This document shows positions 25,501-33,719 of a stretch of DNA of 64,000 nt, in pieces (position 1 is the stretch's first letter; each line of letters starts with the position of its first letter). The translations under genes and the position numbers were made by a program. Under the pieces are notes generated by a model. It saw only the letters and a program-made list of their open reading frames with translations, had not been told where the DNA came from and searched no databases. This DNA comes from Branchiostoma lanceolatum (taxonomy: Eukaryota; Chordata; Leptocardii; Amphioxiformes; Branchiostomatidae): positions 18,972,642-19,036,641 of the forward strand of contig NC_089722.1 of the NCBI RefSeq assembly GCF_035083965.1. The letters are read 5' to 3'.

Positions 25501-28500
25501 TATGCACTGGGATAGTGTTATTTAAATACTATGTATAGAAAGGACTAGAAAATTGAATTTGAAAATCCAACTTCTTACACACTAACATTGCTTTGGGCTA
25601 CTTTAATGCATAACTCTTTTCAGTGTGAACCTGGGAGGGACATTTAGAAATTTGGTAAATCTAAAGGGAAGGCTGGAAGGAAAATTCCACTTGACGATTT
25701 CCATTCCTGAACTGTTTCTACAAATGCACCAAGGTCACAGATTTTCTCCACTGATTTTGGTTTTCCAGCACAGCACTATCATTTTTTTCTATCTAAGAAC
25801 CAACCAATCAAATTCTGGTTCTTTTTGAAACCACATCATTTCACATCTTCAAGACTGCAACTTACAAGTAAAGAAAGAACATAGTCACCTTGTGCCTTAG
25901 TTCCACCAGTTCCTCCAAGATAGGTGTGTTCTCTTTAAGGCACCTGTAATAAAAAAAATGTCAGCATTTTCCTTGAGCAAAACTTACCATCTTGTATACA
26001 ATATACATGATGTATGTAACCCTTAACCCTCAAACACCTGAACTATTATTTGTGACTGAAATGACTGAACGGGGTCAAAACCCACGCCTGGGGTCAAAAA
26101 TGAAAATGCAATGAAAAATGTTTGAGGGTTAATACCTGTGTTTTGTGATGAATTTTACTTGGTAAGCATACAATGTAAGGGCTGTCTCCAGGACCCGTCC
26201 TTCCGTGCCAGGACGGAAAAAGAATTTCACACCGTCTTTCCCAAAAATGTTTTACGAGGGCTCCAAAACAATGAGTGGGACGGAAAAAAATCTAAAGCAG
26301 GAGACCCTTCCTTCGTACGTACCAAAAAATTACAACACCCCACAACCCTAAACTTTCCATACCTGGACTGGAAGGCCTTCTCCATCCTCTGTCGTGTTGA
26401 GGGAACCCTGGCTTTCTTCATACAGGGGAAGTAGTGAGGGTACTGTAGGGTCATCTTGTACAGTCCTGTATCTGTCTTCTCTAGACTGTCTATAAAGTCA
26501 TCAGGCAAGCCAGCTAGACAGGAAAGAAACAAACCATGTAAAATACATCAGTCAGAGATACAGGGGAAGTAGTGAGGGTACTGGAGGGTCATCTTGTACA
26601 GTCCTGCATCGGTCTTCTCTAGACTGTCTGACTTTATAAAACCAGCTGGATAGGTGAAAATATAGGCAATCAGAGATGGCAGACTTCACACCCTTACCCA
26701 GACTGCTTTGTGACCCTTCTACTCCCATATACAAAAATGAACAAGAAATCAAAGATCACATATCTCTGAGAATTTCTTAATACCATTAGCCCTTCTCATG
26801 TGTAACATGTGACAGTTGATGCTCAACACAAAGTAAACAAAGTAAGACAAAGTAACAAGTATGTATCTCATACCTAAGTCCTCTTTCTTAAACTCCAAGA
26901 CGGTTTTCTCTTCATTCAGGTTCTTGTTGAAGTCGATGCACAAGTCACTCTGTCGCTTCTTGATCTTCTTAATCTCTTCCTGGGTTTCCTTGGGAAGGTG
27001 GAGACCTAAGACAAAAGAATTGAATTTTGAATTTGTTCAAAAATAATAGTATCCATTTCATGAAAAGAATAATGCCTTCAATTAGGAGAGTATAATACTA
27101 ATAGATACACAACGTCATCAGAAACACAGCCTGGCAGGTGGTTCACAGGCTGTTTTTTGCACTTTCAAACGGGACACTCTGCGGCTGTCGGGCTATTTTA
27201 GGGCCCCGTAACAAATAGACGCCGTGAGGACAAATTTGTGGCTTTGGGGCCTGGCCGGGACTACACCCCCGTCCAGGGGGGGAAATGATACCATCCCATG
27301 AACCCTCAATACACATCCAGTAATACACACCCACAGATGGCTGACTATGGGCAAGAAGCATATAGACTTTTCATGTTGCCTTTGATATTGCAGCAACAGG
27401 TACAATTTGAGCATAAGATTTTCTTGTCTTGAACTGTCAAAAGACTTAAGTAGTCCATGAGACTGTCGGACCTTTATAATTTGTGCACAACTTTCTCAAT
27501 TGTGTCACAAACACTTGTGGACCATTGTACAAATATTCACTACAAATTCTGTGTCCAAACTTGACCAAACTACAGTGTTTTTCTGAAAACACTGTTGATT
27601 GATAATACTATACTGCTTGTGCATCAGAAAAAACAAAATGCACCAAAAAGCACCCATGGGAAAGTACAGAAAATCATATTTGATATTGTTTTTGTAATAA
27701 TTGTAAACAAACATAATTTTCTGTACTTTTCCATGGGTGCTTTTTGGTGCATTTCGGTTTTTCTGATGCACAAGTAGTATGATATCATCAATCAACAGTG
27801 TTTTCAGAAAAACACTGTAGTTTGGTCAAGTTTGGACACAGAATTTGTGGTGAATGTTTGTACAATGGTCCGTAGGTGTTTGTGACACAATTTAGAAAGT
27901 TGTGCATAAATTACAAAGGTCAGGCAGTCTCATGGACTACTTTAGTCTTTTGACAGTTCAAGAGAAGAAAATCTTATGCTCAAATTGTACCTGTTGCTGC
28001 AATATCAAAGGCAACATGCCAAGTCTGTATACTTCTTGCCCACAGTCAGCCATCTGTGGGTGTGTATTACTGGATGTGTATTGAGGAATCATGGGATGGT
28101 ATCAAATCTCCTCCTGACCCCCGTCGGGCCCCAGTGTAATTGGGACTGGAGCATATAAGGCCTTCAAGTTTCCATACCGTTCCTCCTGCCATACTTGATG
28201 AGCTTCTCCAGGTAGCGCTTGAACTCAGGGGAGAGGTTTGCTGACTTGTCGCTCTTCTTTAAGATCTCCAGCACATCGTACACATCCTGGCGCATACTGG
28301 AGACAAAGAGTGATATTTTTTTCAGTTTTTAAGTAAGCCATAGAGAAAGGCATCTTGTTTAGTGTAAAACATTATCCTTAACCAAAGAATCAAAGGTACT
28401 CTCACTTTAACCAACACAAGAAAGTGGACCTACTGACCATGCAGACCCTGAGGATCTTTATTTTCTGATTGAACAACCCTCACTACAACACCACCACCAG

Positions 28501-31170
28501 CATCACTATGGGCAGTTAAAACTGCCCAAGACTACTCAGGGGACCGATAAAATATTATCTATGTGGACAGGTGGTCAATGTAGACAAGATTCTTAATATG
28601 CTTATGTGTCAGTAGAAAAGGTATCTAAAGGACCACCAAAAAGTGGTCAGGAGGTCTTTATGAAGAGGTGATCATTTGTACAGCTTTCATGGAAAGATGC
28701 ACGAATACAAATTGTGCTAAAAACATTAAATCTCAGTATCTGGGGTCTACATTAGGTCCCAGTAAAATGTTTTACTTTAAGTTCTAATGTACTTTGCAGT
28801 GGTAGGAGGAAAAAGAAGGTTTGCTTTTAGATTTACGGTTCAAACAATTCTGCCATACAGTAGCCATTCAAGGGAGACCTTTACACAACTTTGAGAGGTC
28901 ACCTTGAAAATAAAGACACCGCAAAAGTTTCAAGATTTAGATCTCTACTAATTAATATCAAATCACCTGATCTCCACGTCGAACTCGGACAGTTTCTTGT
29001 CTGCCTCGGTGCTCGCGTCGCGGATAACCTTGTCGGGAGAAACGTTCTGCGGGAAGTCCAGCATGTTGCGTTGCGTCGTGTATGCGACATCGCTGTCGGC
29101 AATGGCCTGAGGATAACAAATATAAACATCAGCACTCCACCGTGGGGGAAAATAAACAACCTACACTAAATTTTCAGGACGTTTTCAATATTTAGAATCC
29201 TAGCAAACTGCCAAAAAAACACTCAGAGGACAGATAAAATCTGGTCTACGTGGACAGGTGGTCACTATAGACATGATTCTTAGTGAAGATGTCATTTGGA
29301 TTTTTAAACAAACAAACAAACAAACAAACAAACAAACAATCATATGGGGACACCGACAACACCAGCACTGACTTGTGGTAGAAAATAAACAGCCATTTTT
29401 AATTTTATTTTCCCAATATCTAAAGGTAAAAGGTAAAGGTAGTCCCACAGCCTTTTTGAGACTGTAGGGGCTAAGGGGATTTTATCCACTATGTCTAGGG
29501 CATAGTATTGGAAGGAAGGTCAGGTGCTTTTCCCAATGTCACAACATTAGTGGTATGTCAGGGGATTCATACCAAGGACCATTGGGTTCCGGACCAAACA
29601 CCCTAAGTAATGGCGTTACGCCAACACAATGTCACTAATATCTAGAGACTGATAAAATCTGGTCTATGTTGACAGGATTCTCAGTGCTTTATAATTATAC
29701 ATGTCAGTTTGAAAATTACATGTATCTAAGTGATCACCAAAAAGTGGTCACATTGGCCAGGTGGTCCTTACATGTATGTAAAAGTGGTTACTCCAAATTG
29801 ACTTAACTTTCTTATCTAGACACTACATGTTAATAATAAGTAAGTTCCATAATCTAAAGCTTATTGAGTGAACCACTAGCTATACTGACTACATGTTCGA
29901 AATTTCAAACATAGACTGTTTCACTTTTGAGGTGAGCAAAATTGTTTCTTAGTAATTATCCTTGTATCATGTAGTCTTGATTTCCAGTGACTTGTATAAG
30001 TTGTATTTCTTGACTTGTGTTAATATTATCATCCAAGACTGGAATGAAGAAGCCTATTATTAATTAGTAAATATGTTTGCTGACTCCATTTTTTCTGGAG
30101 CGTGACTGGTTCACCTGTATGTTGAACAAGAAGTGCGTCCTGACATGCCTTAATCGTATTCACACTCACAGAGTGGTTGGTGTTCACCAGAGCAAGACGG
30201 ACAAGTCTTTTGTGTCCTTTTCACCTCTGACCTACTTTGAAAGTCCTAATGCAGTAATTTTCCACTGGTGAACTCAAAGGACTCTAAAGCGCCACTGAAC
30301 TAAATATGCTTATTCATTGCAATGGTTGGACATGGCTTGGCTTACATCTTAGTAATAGACTGCTTCAATATTTGATGATACTTTTTTGGGGAAGAGTTTT
30401 TTTTTTTCTTTGATTTATTTTAGCCAAATATTGTAATTTGTTATAAAAACAAGAGATGTTTTTAGGGTTTGTGTCCAAACAATTGGTATTGTTCTAACTC
30501 ATCCCTGGGGGATAAGATTAAATCTGCTCTGAATTATTCATTACCTGGTTGTCAAGCATTACTTGGTTGTCTTGACAACCAGGTACACAGCGATGACCTA
30601 AATTTGCCCAGAAATGACAAAGGCGGTTGTTTCTGATATAAATATAACATACTTGTTTTTGCTTGCAATCATCGTGGGAAGGAGTCAGAAATATGTCGCT
30701 GAATTAAGGTCAGGACGATTTAAAAGTATCATATTCTTTAGTATTGCAAAATTGCCAGCCTAGCGGCTAGTAAGTGAATTGCAGGGCACAATGGTAAAAT
30801 TTGTGAGAAACTTTCACCTCAAACATACAATCTAACATTATACAAGACTATAAGACATTAGCAATTGTAAATTTAAGGTAGCTTGAAATGTTACGTTTGC
30901 AATTTCCAAACGCCAGGCAAAAATACTAAACATATGGCTTAGGATTTTTACAATGGGAGGGGGGCTAGCTCGGTAACTTCCGCGGCCATGTTGTACATGA
31001 GATATTAAATTCCTCACCTTAAGAGAGTTCTCGAAAGTGACATCCTCCGGTTTGAGAGCTCCCACTGCGTCATAGACCGCCTTGGTCTCGGCTATGAGAC
31101 TGTCCGTGAGGGAGAGAATGTCTTCTGCGCTGAGGTCCCATCGCATGTTGTTCACTCCGGCGGGCGCCAT
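12533..31170 (-). CDS. NLN: M3 zinc oligopeptidase, neurolysin/thimet oligopeptidase type, complete
   Basis: Metalloendopeptidase that cleaves short neuropeptides. Exons, transcript order: 31170-31018, 29106-28967, 28296-28178, 27005-26874, 26513-26363, 25943-25889, 25221-25057, 24651-24490, 23671-23606, one of two alternatives (23167-23063 or 22642-22538), 22346-22314, 21940-21866, 21084-21011, 20325-20223, 19660-19532, 18962-18831, 13352-13236 and 12616-12533. Phases agree throughout and give 664 residues (human NLN 704, THOP1 689). The zinc motif HEFGH is at 458-462 and the third ligand Glu at 487 in FVEAPSQ, exactly 29 residues on. The substrate loop [14 protein letters not shown] is at 584-597. 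I chose the Met at 31170 (MAPAGVNN then RWDLS); an in-frame Met at 31194 lies in a repeat. No mitochondrial leader is evident. Motifs such as [12 protein letters not shown] and [10 protein letters not shown] lean to neurolysin, but a pre-duplication ortholog is likely. Confidence 0.95.
12896..13172. mobile_element. MITE with CCCCTGTCACACA termini
   Basis: Inverted termini CCCCTGTCACACA at 12896-12908 and its complement TGTGTGACAGGGG at 13160-13172, 277 bp in all. Flanks TTAAG and TATAAG are similar but are not a clean target duplication. It lies in the last intron of the M3 peptidase. A relative with the same first bases is at 34431-34652. Confidence 0.8.
13400..13530. repeat. (GATT)n run and duplicated intron text
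   Basis: A GATT/GGTT microsatellite near 13470-13525, flanked by two copies of GGGTTAGCTTTCTGTATCTA (13375 and 13443 regions). It indicates slippage and local duplication next to the exon at 13236-13352. Confidence 0.75.
13574..13637 (-). pseudogene. Truncated copy of M3 peptidase exon 17
   Basis: On the plus strand GTAGAACATGTCCATACAGT and the following CACAAAAACATGGGGTTA repeat 13319-13379, that is, the 5' end of exon 17 plus its acceptor and adjacent intron. The copy sits about 260 bases upstream in transcript sense. The exon part is only about 40 bases and has substitutions. Confidence 0.85.
13740..13842 (-). repeat. tRNA-derived SINE fragment
   Basis: Read on the minus strand it has a box A-like TGGTCGAGTGGATAGGC and a box B-like GGGTTCAATTCC with tRNA-like spacing (about 45 bases). 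The would-be acceptor stem does not pair, so it is a SINE head or tRNA relic and not a functional tRNA. Confidence 0.6.
14712..16133 (+). CDS. Intronless class A GPCR (MECA-type, LPA/S1P/cannabinoid-like) nested in a peptidase intron
   Basis: 473 residues in a single frame inside the intron between exons 16 and 17 of the minus-strand M3 peptidase. An N-terminal domain with sequons (NSS at 38, NNT at 67) precedes seven hydrophobic segments starting near residue 93. Seen: SNAVVLLG in TM1 (Asn107), LANLAIAD in TM2 (Asp135), DSY in place of DRY at 183-185, Trp213 in TM4, SMGWNC in loop 2 (224-229) paired with Cys240, FWLLP in TM6 and NPMAT in place of NPxxY at 365-369. No cysteine stands at the top of TM3 while a CX(10)C pair lies in loop 2; both, with MGWNC, are typical of LPA, S1P and cannabinoid receptors. 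Ligand unknown. Met at 14712 or the Met at 14814 (MFINSSNPW) could be the start. Confidence 0.88.
   Translation: MQPQHRLHLAQPQTVSESFEARKSYDQTTRITSSMFINSSNPWMLTEETSGPEFANLVSCYKLHLQNNTASIAQANEACSMHKDLVRLGTGTDIVFWLMGLLIIISNAVVLLGIIVTRELHKPIYFYLANLAIADVFAGIGLLYRTVGHVGHHVMYDFLMTYISFIILTQLTSASALSLLSVDSYVALKHPIYFHIHADSAKLRACVAMACSWIIVSLLAFSPSMGWNCIHMQTLTTGTCVSLYPLAFVIICASLLFLMCLVMMFTNISVYMAIREREKRRLEQAMVPLGAPGENGSGQNNTAQEEANRKFEERVYKSRTVMIHVVVCFVFWLLPLLFFAVCKYLPDICPRNGVFAGICLNSLINPMATLIRTPDLRNAIWQKLTGLRQTLVTMIQGNRVNPQEDQAGTGDVPNLQEGPAHGEEQNTQSLRAPDKQPAVGDRGQKIHSYERMPSPKMPPSGTAEILPTIEEIG
16134..17134. other. 3' flank of the GPCR within the peptidase intron, no further gene seen
   Basis: AT-rich sequence that probably holds the GPCR 3' UTR (AATAAA-like ATTAAA at 16481 and 16540). 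Near 17010-17075 lies a minus-strand piece of the dispersed ACGTTAAATGGAGGTCC-type repeat. No convincing frame found. Confidence 0.4.
17135..17260 (-). repeat. tRNA-derived SINE fragment
   Basis: Minus strand has box A-like TTGTGGTTAGGGTTG and box B-like GGGTTCAAATCC (GATTTGAACC at 17191-17200 on the plus strand). Confidence 0.55.
17595..17815. repeat. Dispersed MITE-like repeat, TACTGTAAATGCA termini
   Basis: It starts TACTGTAAATGCAGAAACG and ends TGCATTAATTTTACAGTA, so the ends are inverted copies. The body carries TTAAGACCACTGCGAA and TTAAAACCACCGCAAACACT. Related copies: 44553-44672, 48950-49130 and 63500-63710. Confidence 0.65.
18570..18735 (+). repeat. tRNA-derived SINE
   Basis: Box B-like GGATTCGAATCC at 18624-18635, preceded by a tRNA-like stretch. 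The body (TTAGAAAAGGTAATTTAC, CCTCACCCCACCCAGGTGTA, AAACGGGTA) is shared with the SINE at 21545 and, more weakly, 34715. It ends in a TCATGTGTGG-rich tail. Confidence 0.65.
21545..21735 (+). repeat. tRNA-derived SINE, same family as 18570
   Basis: Box B-like GAGTTCAAATCCC at 21558-21570, then CCTTGGGAAAGGCACTTTAC, CCTCACTTCGTCCAGGTGTA and GGGGTATGTTG. It lies in the peptidase intron between exons 12 and 13, on the strand opposite to the gene. Confidence 0.65.
22538..22642 (-). CDS. NLN: Alternative exon 10b of the M3 peptidase (vertebrate-like version)
   Basis: 105 bases, 35 codons, phase 0 at both ends, AG acceptor (ATATAG) and GTAAGA donor. It reads [20 protein letters not shown] and then [15 protein letters not shown]. 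This matches vertebrate NLN/THOP1 ([21 protein letters not shown]) almost word for word. Using it together with exon 10a would duplicate a structural segment, so the two are probably mutually exclusive. Confidence 0.9.
23063..23167 (-). CDS. NLN: Alternative exon 10a of the M3 peptidase (diverged version)
   Basis: 105 bases, 35 codons, phase 0 at both ends, with AG acceptor (ATGTAG) and GTAGCC donor. It reads [20 protein letters not shown] then [15 protein letters not shown]. The core [12 protein letters not shown] is kept, but the usual HAACFGLQ ending is changed to HAAMWGSQ. The open frame and splice signals argue against decay. Confidence 0.85.
23941..23977 (-). ncRNA. Decayed hammerhead-ribozyme-like motif, copy 2
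   Basis: Read on the minus strand: TTGAGGA (23974-23968, against CTGANGA), a perfect 6-bp stem GGTGAC/GTCACC around a 5-base loop, then GAAACGTTGG. GAAA directly after stem II is the conserved hammerhead position; the first core base differs. Flanks (CAGAATTGCC upstream, GTTG downstream) match copy 1. Such motifs are known in the long repeats of Penelope-like elements and in retrozymes; no reverse transcriptase is visible here. Confidence 0.4.
24811..24871 (-). pseudogene. Truncated copy of M3 peptidase exon 5
   Basis: Plus-strand text GAAGTAGTGAGGGTACTGTA with flanking CCCTGGC and TTTCATGC repeats the middle of exon 5 (near 26405-26465). It sits in the intron between exons 7 and 8, two exons away from its source. 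Substitutions and a small size rule out coding. Confidence 0.75.
24909..25056 (-). repeat. Tandem duplication including the 3' edge of M3 peptidase exon 7
   Basis: About 95 bases at 24909-25002 repeat 25003-25100. Each copy contains AGAATGG(A/G)ATTTGAACC (box B-like on the minus strand), TAATCCATATCACACCAA, then the end of exon 7 (CTTCCTTCTTG..GAGGAAGATT). The true exon end is at 25057; the second exon edge at 24966-25000 is a deleted copy downstream of it. Confidence 0.75.
26023..26132. mobile_element. Small MITE with TTAACCCTCAAACA termini
   Basis: 14-bp perfect inverted termini (TTAACCCTCAAACA at 26023-26036, TGTTTGAGGGTTAA at 26119-26132), 110 bp in total. Internal GGGGTCAAAA repeats. 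Lies in the intron between exons 5 and 6 of the peptidase. Confidence 0.8.
26558..26648 (-). pseudogene. Truncated copy of M3 peptidase exon 5, upstream side
   Basis: GAAGTAGTGAGGGTACTGGA, GGGTCATCTTGTACAGTCCT and TCTTCTCTAGACTGTCTGAC repeat the 5' half of exon 5 (26430-26513), with a deletion that disrupts the DDFIDSLEK codons. It ends CCAGCTGGA, matching the exon start. It lies only 45 bases upstream of the real exon in transcript sense. Confidence 0.85.
27245..28140. mobile_element. Foldback element, arms about 420 bp, in a peptidase intron
   Basis: The two halves are inverted copies with the centre near 27690. Examples: ACTGGATGTGTATTGAG on the plus strand at about 28064 and complemented at about 27305; CAAATTGTACCTGTTGCTGC at about 27980 and complemented at about 27395; AAAGTACAGAAAAT complemented around the centre. 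Arms are diverged by scattered substitutions. No transposase frame seen. Confidence 0.85.
29306..29340. repeat. (CAAA)n microsatellite
   Basis: About eight CAAA units in the first intron of the peptidase, next to a fragment of the CAGTCAAACCTG-family MITE. Confidence 0.8.
29425..29640 (-). repeat. tRNA-derived SINE fragment
   Basis: On the minus strand a tRNA-like head with box A-like TTGGCGTAACGCC region and box B-like TGGTATGAATCCCC (29559-29572 on plus). The body has GGGAAAAGCACCTGACC and a tail ending CTTTACCTTTTACCTTT. Confidence 0.55.
30543..30584. repeat. Short perfect hairpin
   Basis: ACCTGGTTGTCAAG at 30543-30556 is complemented exactly at 30571-30584 with a 14-base loop. It is in the first intron of the peptidase. 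No downstream U-tract, so it is not a terminator-like element. Confidence 0.7.
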
Positions 31171-31186
31171 GTTGGGGGTCCGTGTA

Positions 31187-31571
31187 ATAACCAAAATACA
31201 CGGAAGTACACGAAATACACGAAATACACGTCCGAAATACCGAAATACACATGAAGATGGCAGAAAATAATATATTCATGGCCCTGATGACAAGAAAAAT
31301 ACATAAATACATCGCGATCCCGGCCGACCGCCTCGTCATCTTTGTTACCAATTTTGCGCCATGATGTTTGTTTTTAGTGGTAACGTTAACAGTTATCCTC
31401 TGTCTGGGATCGCGAAGTGTTTTCTGTCATTTTTTTGTCGCCAGGGCTATAATATATTATCTTATGCCGGCACATAGCAATATGTGATGTTATTTCATCA
31501 AATCATACAGTGTTTCGGTAGATTTCTGTCATCTTCATGTGTATTTCGGTATTTCGGAAATGTATTTCGGT
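31187..31571. mobile_element. Foldback repeat at the 5' end of the M3 peptidase gene
   Basis: The left arm (GAAATACACG repeats, then CGAAATACCGAAATACACAT and GAAGATGGCAGAAA at about 31231-31264) is complemented at about 31525-31560 (TTTCTGTCATCTTCATG, TATTTCGGTATTTCG). The left arm begins only 17 bases upstream of the start codon chosen for the peptidase, so the element spans its presumed promoter or 5' UTR. Confidence 0.8.
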
Positions 31572-33719
31572 AAATATATGGACCGCCATGTTGGAATGGT
31601 AGAGTCCACAGTGACAGGTGGGAGGGGTGTGTCGGTGTATGGAATTCTTCAAGCAGAGGTTAGGCTCCGTTTTTTTTGTGTGTTGACAATGGTCTTTTGG
31701 AGCTTTTATATCGAGCTTTCTATTTTGTCCGATTTTCTTTTTGTCTGTCTTCCAGAACTGTGATTGACAGTGTCTTTACGGTGTGACTGTCCCGGCCAGG
31801 ATAGACGGAGATTTGGCCTTGAAGCCTTATTTAGGGTCCCCGACTTGATGTGATATTTAGGACTGATCAGGACTGAGTAAATGATTATTGTGAGTTCCGA
31901 GTTCAAGTGACGAAAGTTCAGATGCAGAATTGCTATAAAACACACATTTCTGTGGTTTGACCTCAACATGACGTCATTTTACATTATTCTGAGAAAATTG
32001 AGACCTGACAGTCACATGAGTCATTGGGTTCAATTTCATATTTGAGATTAATTCCCTAAAATCGCTCAACGGATATAATATCTCTTATATTGATTAAGCT
32101 TATTCATCGACATGCTGCTGCTGTCACGTGTCACTCTACTATTTTGTTATGTTATGATATAAGTTATATGAATGAATGAATGAATGAATGAATGAATGAA
32201 TGAATGAATGAATGAATGAATGAATGAATGAAGTTGATTTTCGTGTCCTGCGACTTTATAAAGTCGCCCAGCCCTTACGGACTTGTAGGACACCAAATTG
32301 AATACATCAACTTGACATATCTGCTTGCTGCAAGCAGTCACAATGGAATCTAATTTAGTCTTCGTAAACGTGTATTATGTAGAAACTATTTGAAACACAT
32401 TCTAACATTATATTCAGCTTACGAGCTTATAGTAAGCTTTCGTTTGCAAAGTAGTTTCTTGTTACTGTACAATCCATGTTGGCCCCATCATCAGTGACAC
32501 TGAACAACTCCAGAAGAGGCCAAATCAAGACTCTATTAGTTGTGATTACCCCCTACCCCTACCCAAACAGCTTGAATACACTGCTTGAATCCTAACCCCT
32601 TATGCCTGACATACAGATTAAAATTACTGGCTCAACCACTAGTTGAAAGGGCATTTTATTCAATTTGAAACGACGTCACACATACTAGTTTTTATAGTCA
32701 ATTTGCTTATCTCTGAATGAGAATACCTGATGTCAATTATGGGGCGCTTAAAGTGGGCTGTTAGAACGGACAATATAGACGTCGACCACTACTATTATAA
32801 CCAATGAACTACGATTAAACAATAAGACATACGAGAAACTATAGATATTTCACTGAGGTACGAGATCTTCAAACTCTCATTTTATTCTTTTTATTTGACG
32901 ACAAGAACCACACCGCAAGACATTGACAATGTTTTTTTTATATGCTTCTTATCATTAGTGACATAGCGTTCATATGTACTTGAATTAAATTCTTGGTTTG
33001 TATAACTTGTTGACCTGAAGATACACGCTAGCCTTCGACAGGCATTCCTAGATAGTAGCTAGATAGAATTCAGCAAAAATGGTGAGAAAAAGTCGTCAGC
33101 TAGGAGAGTCAGTCTGTGGCAAAGGTATCATTTTGCTTTGCAAAAGGCAATGTCGATTTGCTTATATGGATTACATCCGCGCGTGCATTGATTTTCGTCC
33201 GTTCACCCCCCCCCCCCCCCCAAGTTTTCGGCCATACTGTAAATCGTAAAAAGCAGCTGCGAACTGAAAATACATGCTGTGAATTGCAAAAAAATATTTA
33301 TCTCGGAAAACGGATGCTGATGACGTAGAATGCCAAATTTGGTTTCAAAGTCAAAAAAGTTTTGAAAAAACAAAAATGAACAACCTATATTTCGTTATAC
33401 CATACATGTGTTCCGTTTTGTTTATCCTTCCTGACCGCATAGATTTAGAATGAAGGCAACTTTTTTGCCAAACTTTTTTGCTCGCACGCTCGCATCAGTT
33501 TTGGGGTCCCTGGATGATGTCATCCATATAATCAAATCAACATGGCCTAACTCTTCCCATAGACAGCATATCCACAGTCGGTAAAGACTAGATACAAGCA
33601 TCTTTAAAAACTGGTGTACATGTACATGTACGAGGGAATGTCATAACGGCTAGTGTCACGGTACTGGTGGTCTGAAAATTAGGATTACATCTTGTAACGT
33701 TAGGTTCCGAGAAGTGTTC
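31572..33719. other. Intergenic region between the M3 peptidase and MIF genes
   Basis: No gene seen. It includes an (AATG)n microsatellite at 32165-32232 and a C-homopolymer at 33206-33220. Promoter elements for the peptidase are expected near 31200-31700, but I cannot define a TATA box or initiator. Confidence 0.5.
32165..32232. repeat. (AATG)n microsatellite
   Basis: About 16 uninterrupted AATG tetranucleotide units. Confidence 0.95.

Noticed and set aside
31171..31194. Upstream Met (MVITRTPN) as the start of the M3 peptidase
   Set aside because: It lies at the edge of the foldback repeat; the Met at 31170 gives a more typical start just ahead of the conserved RWDLS. Kept as an alternative.
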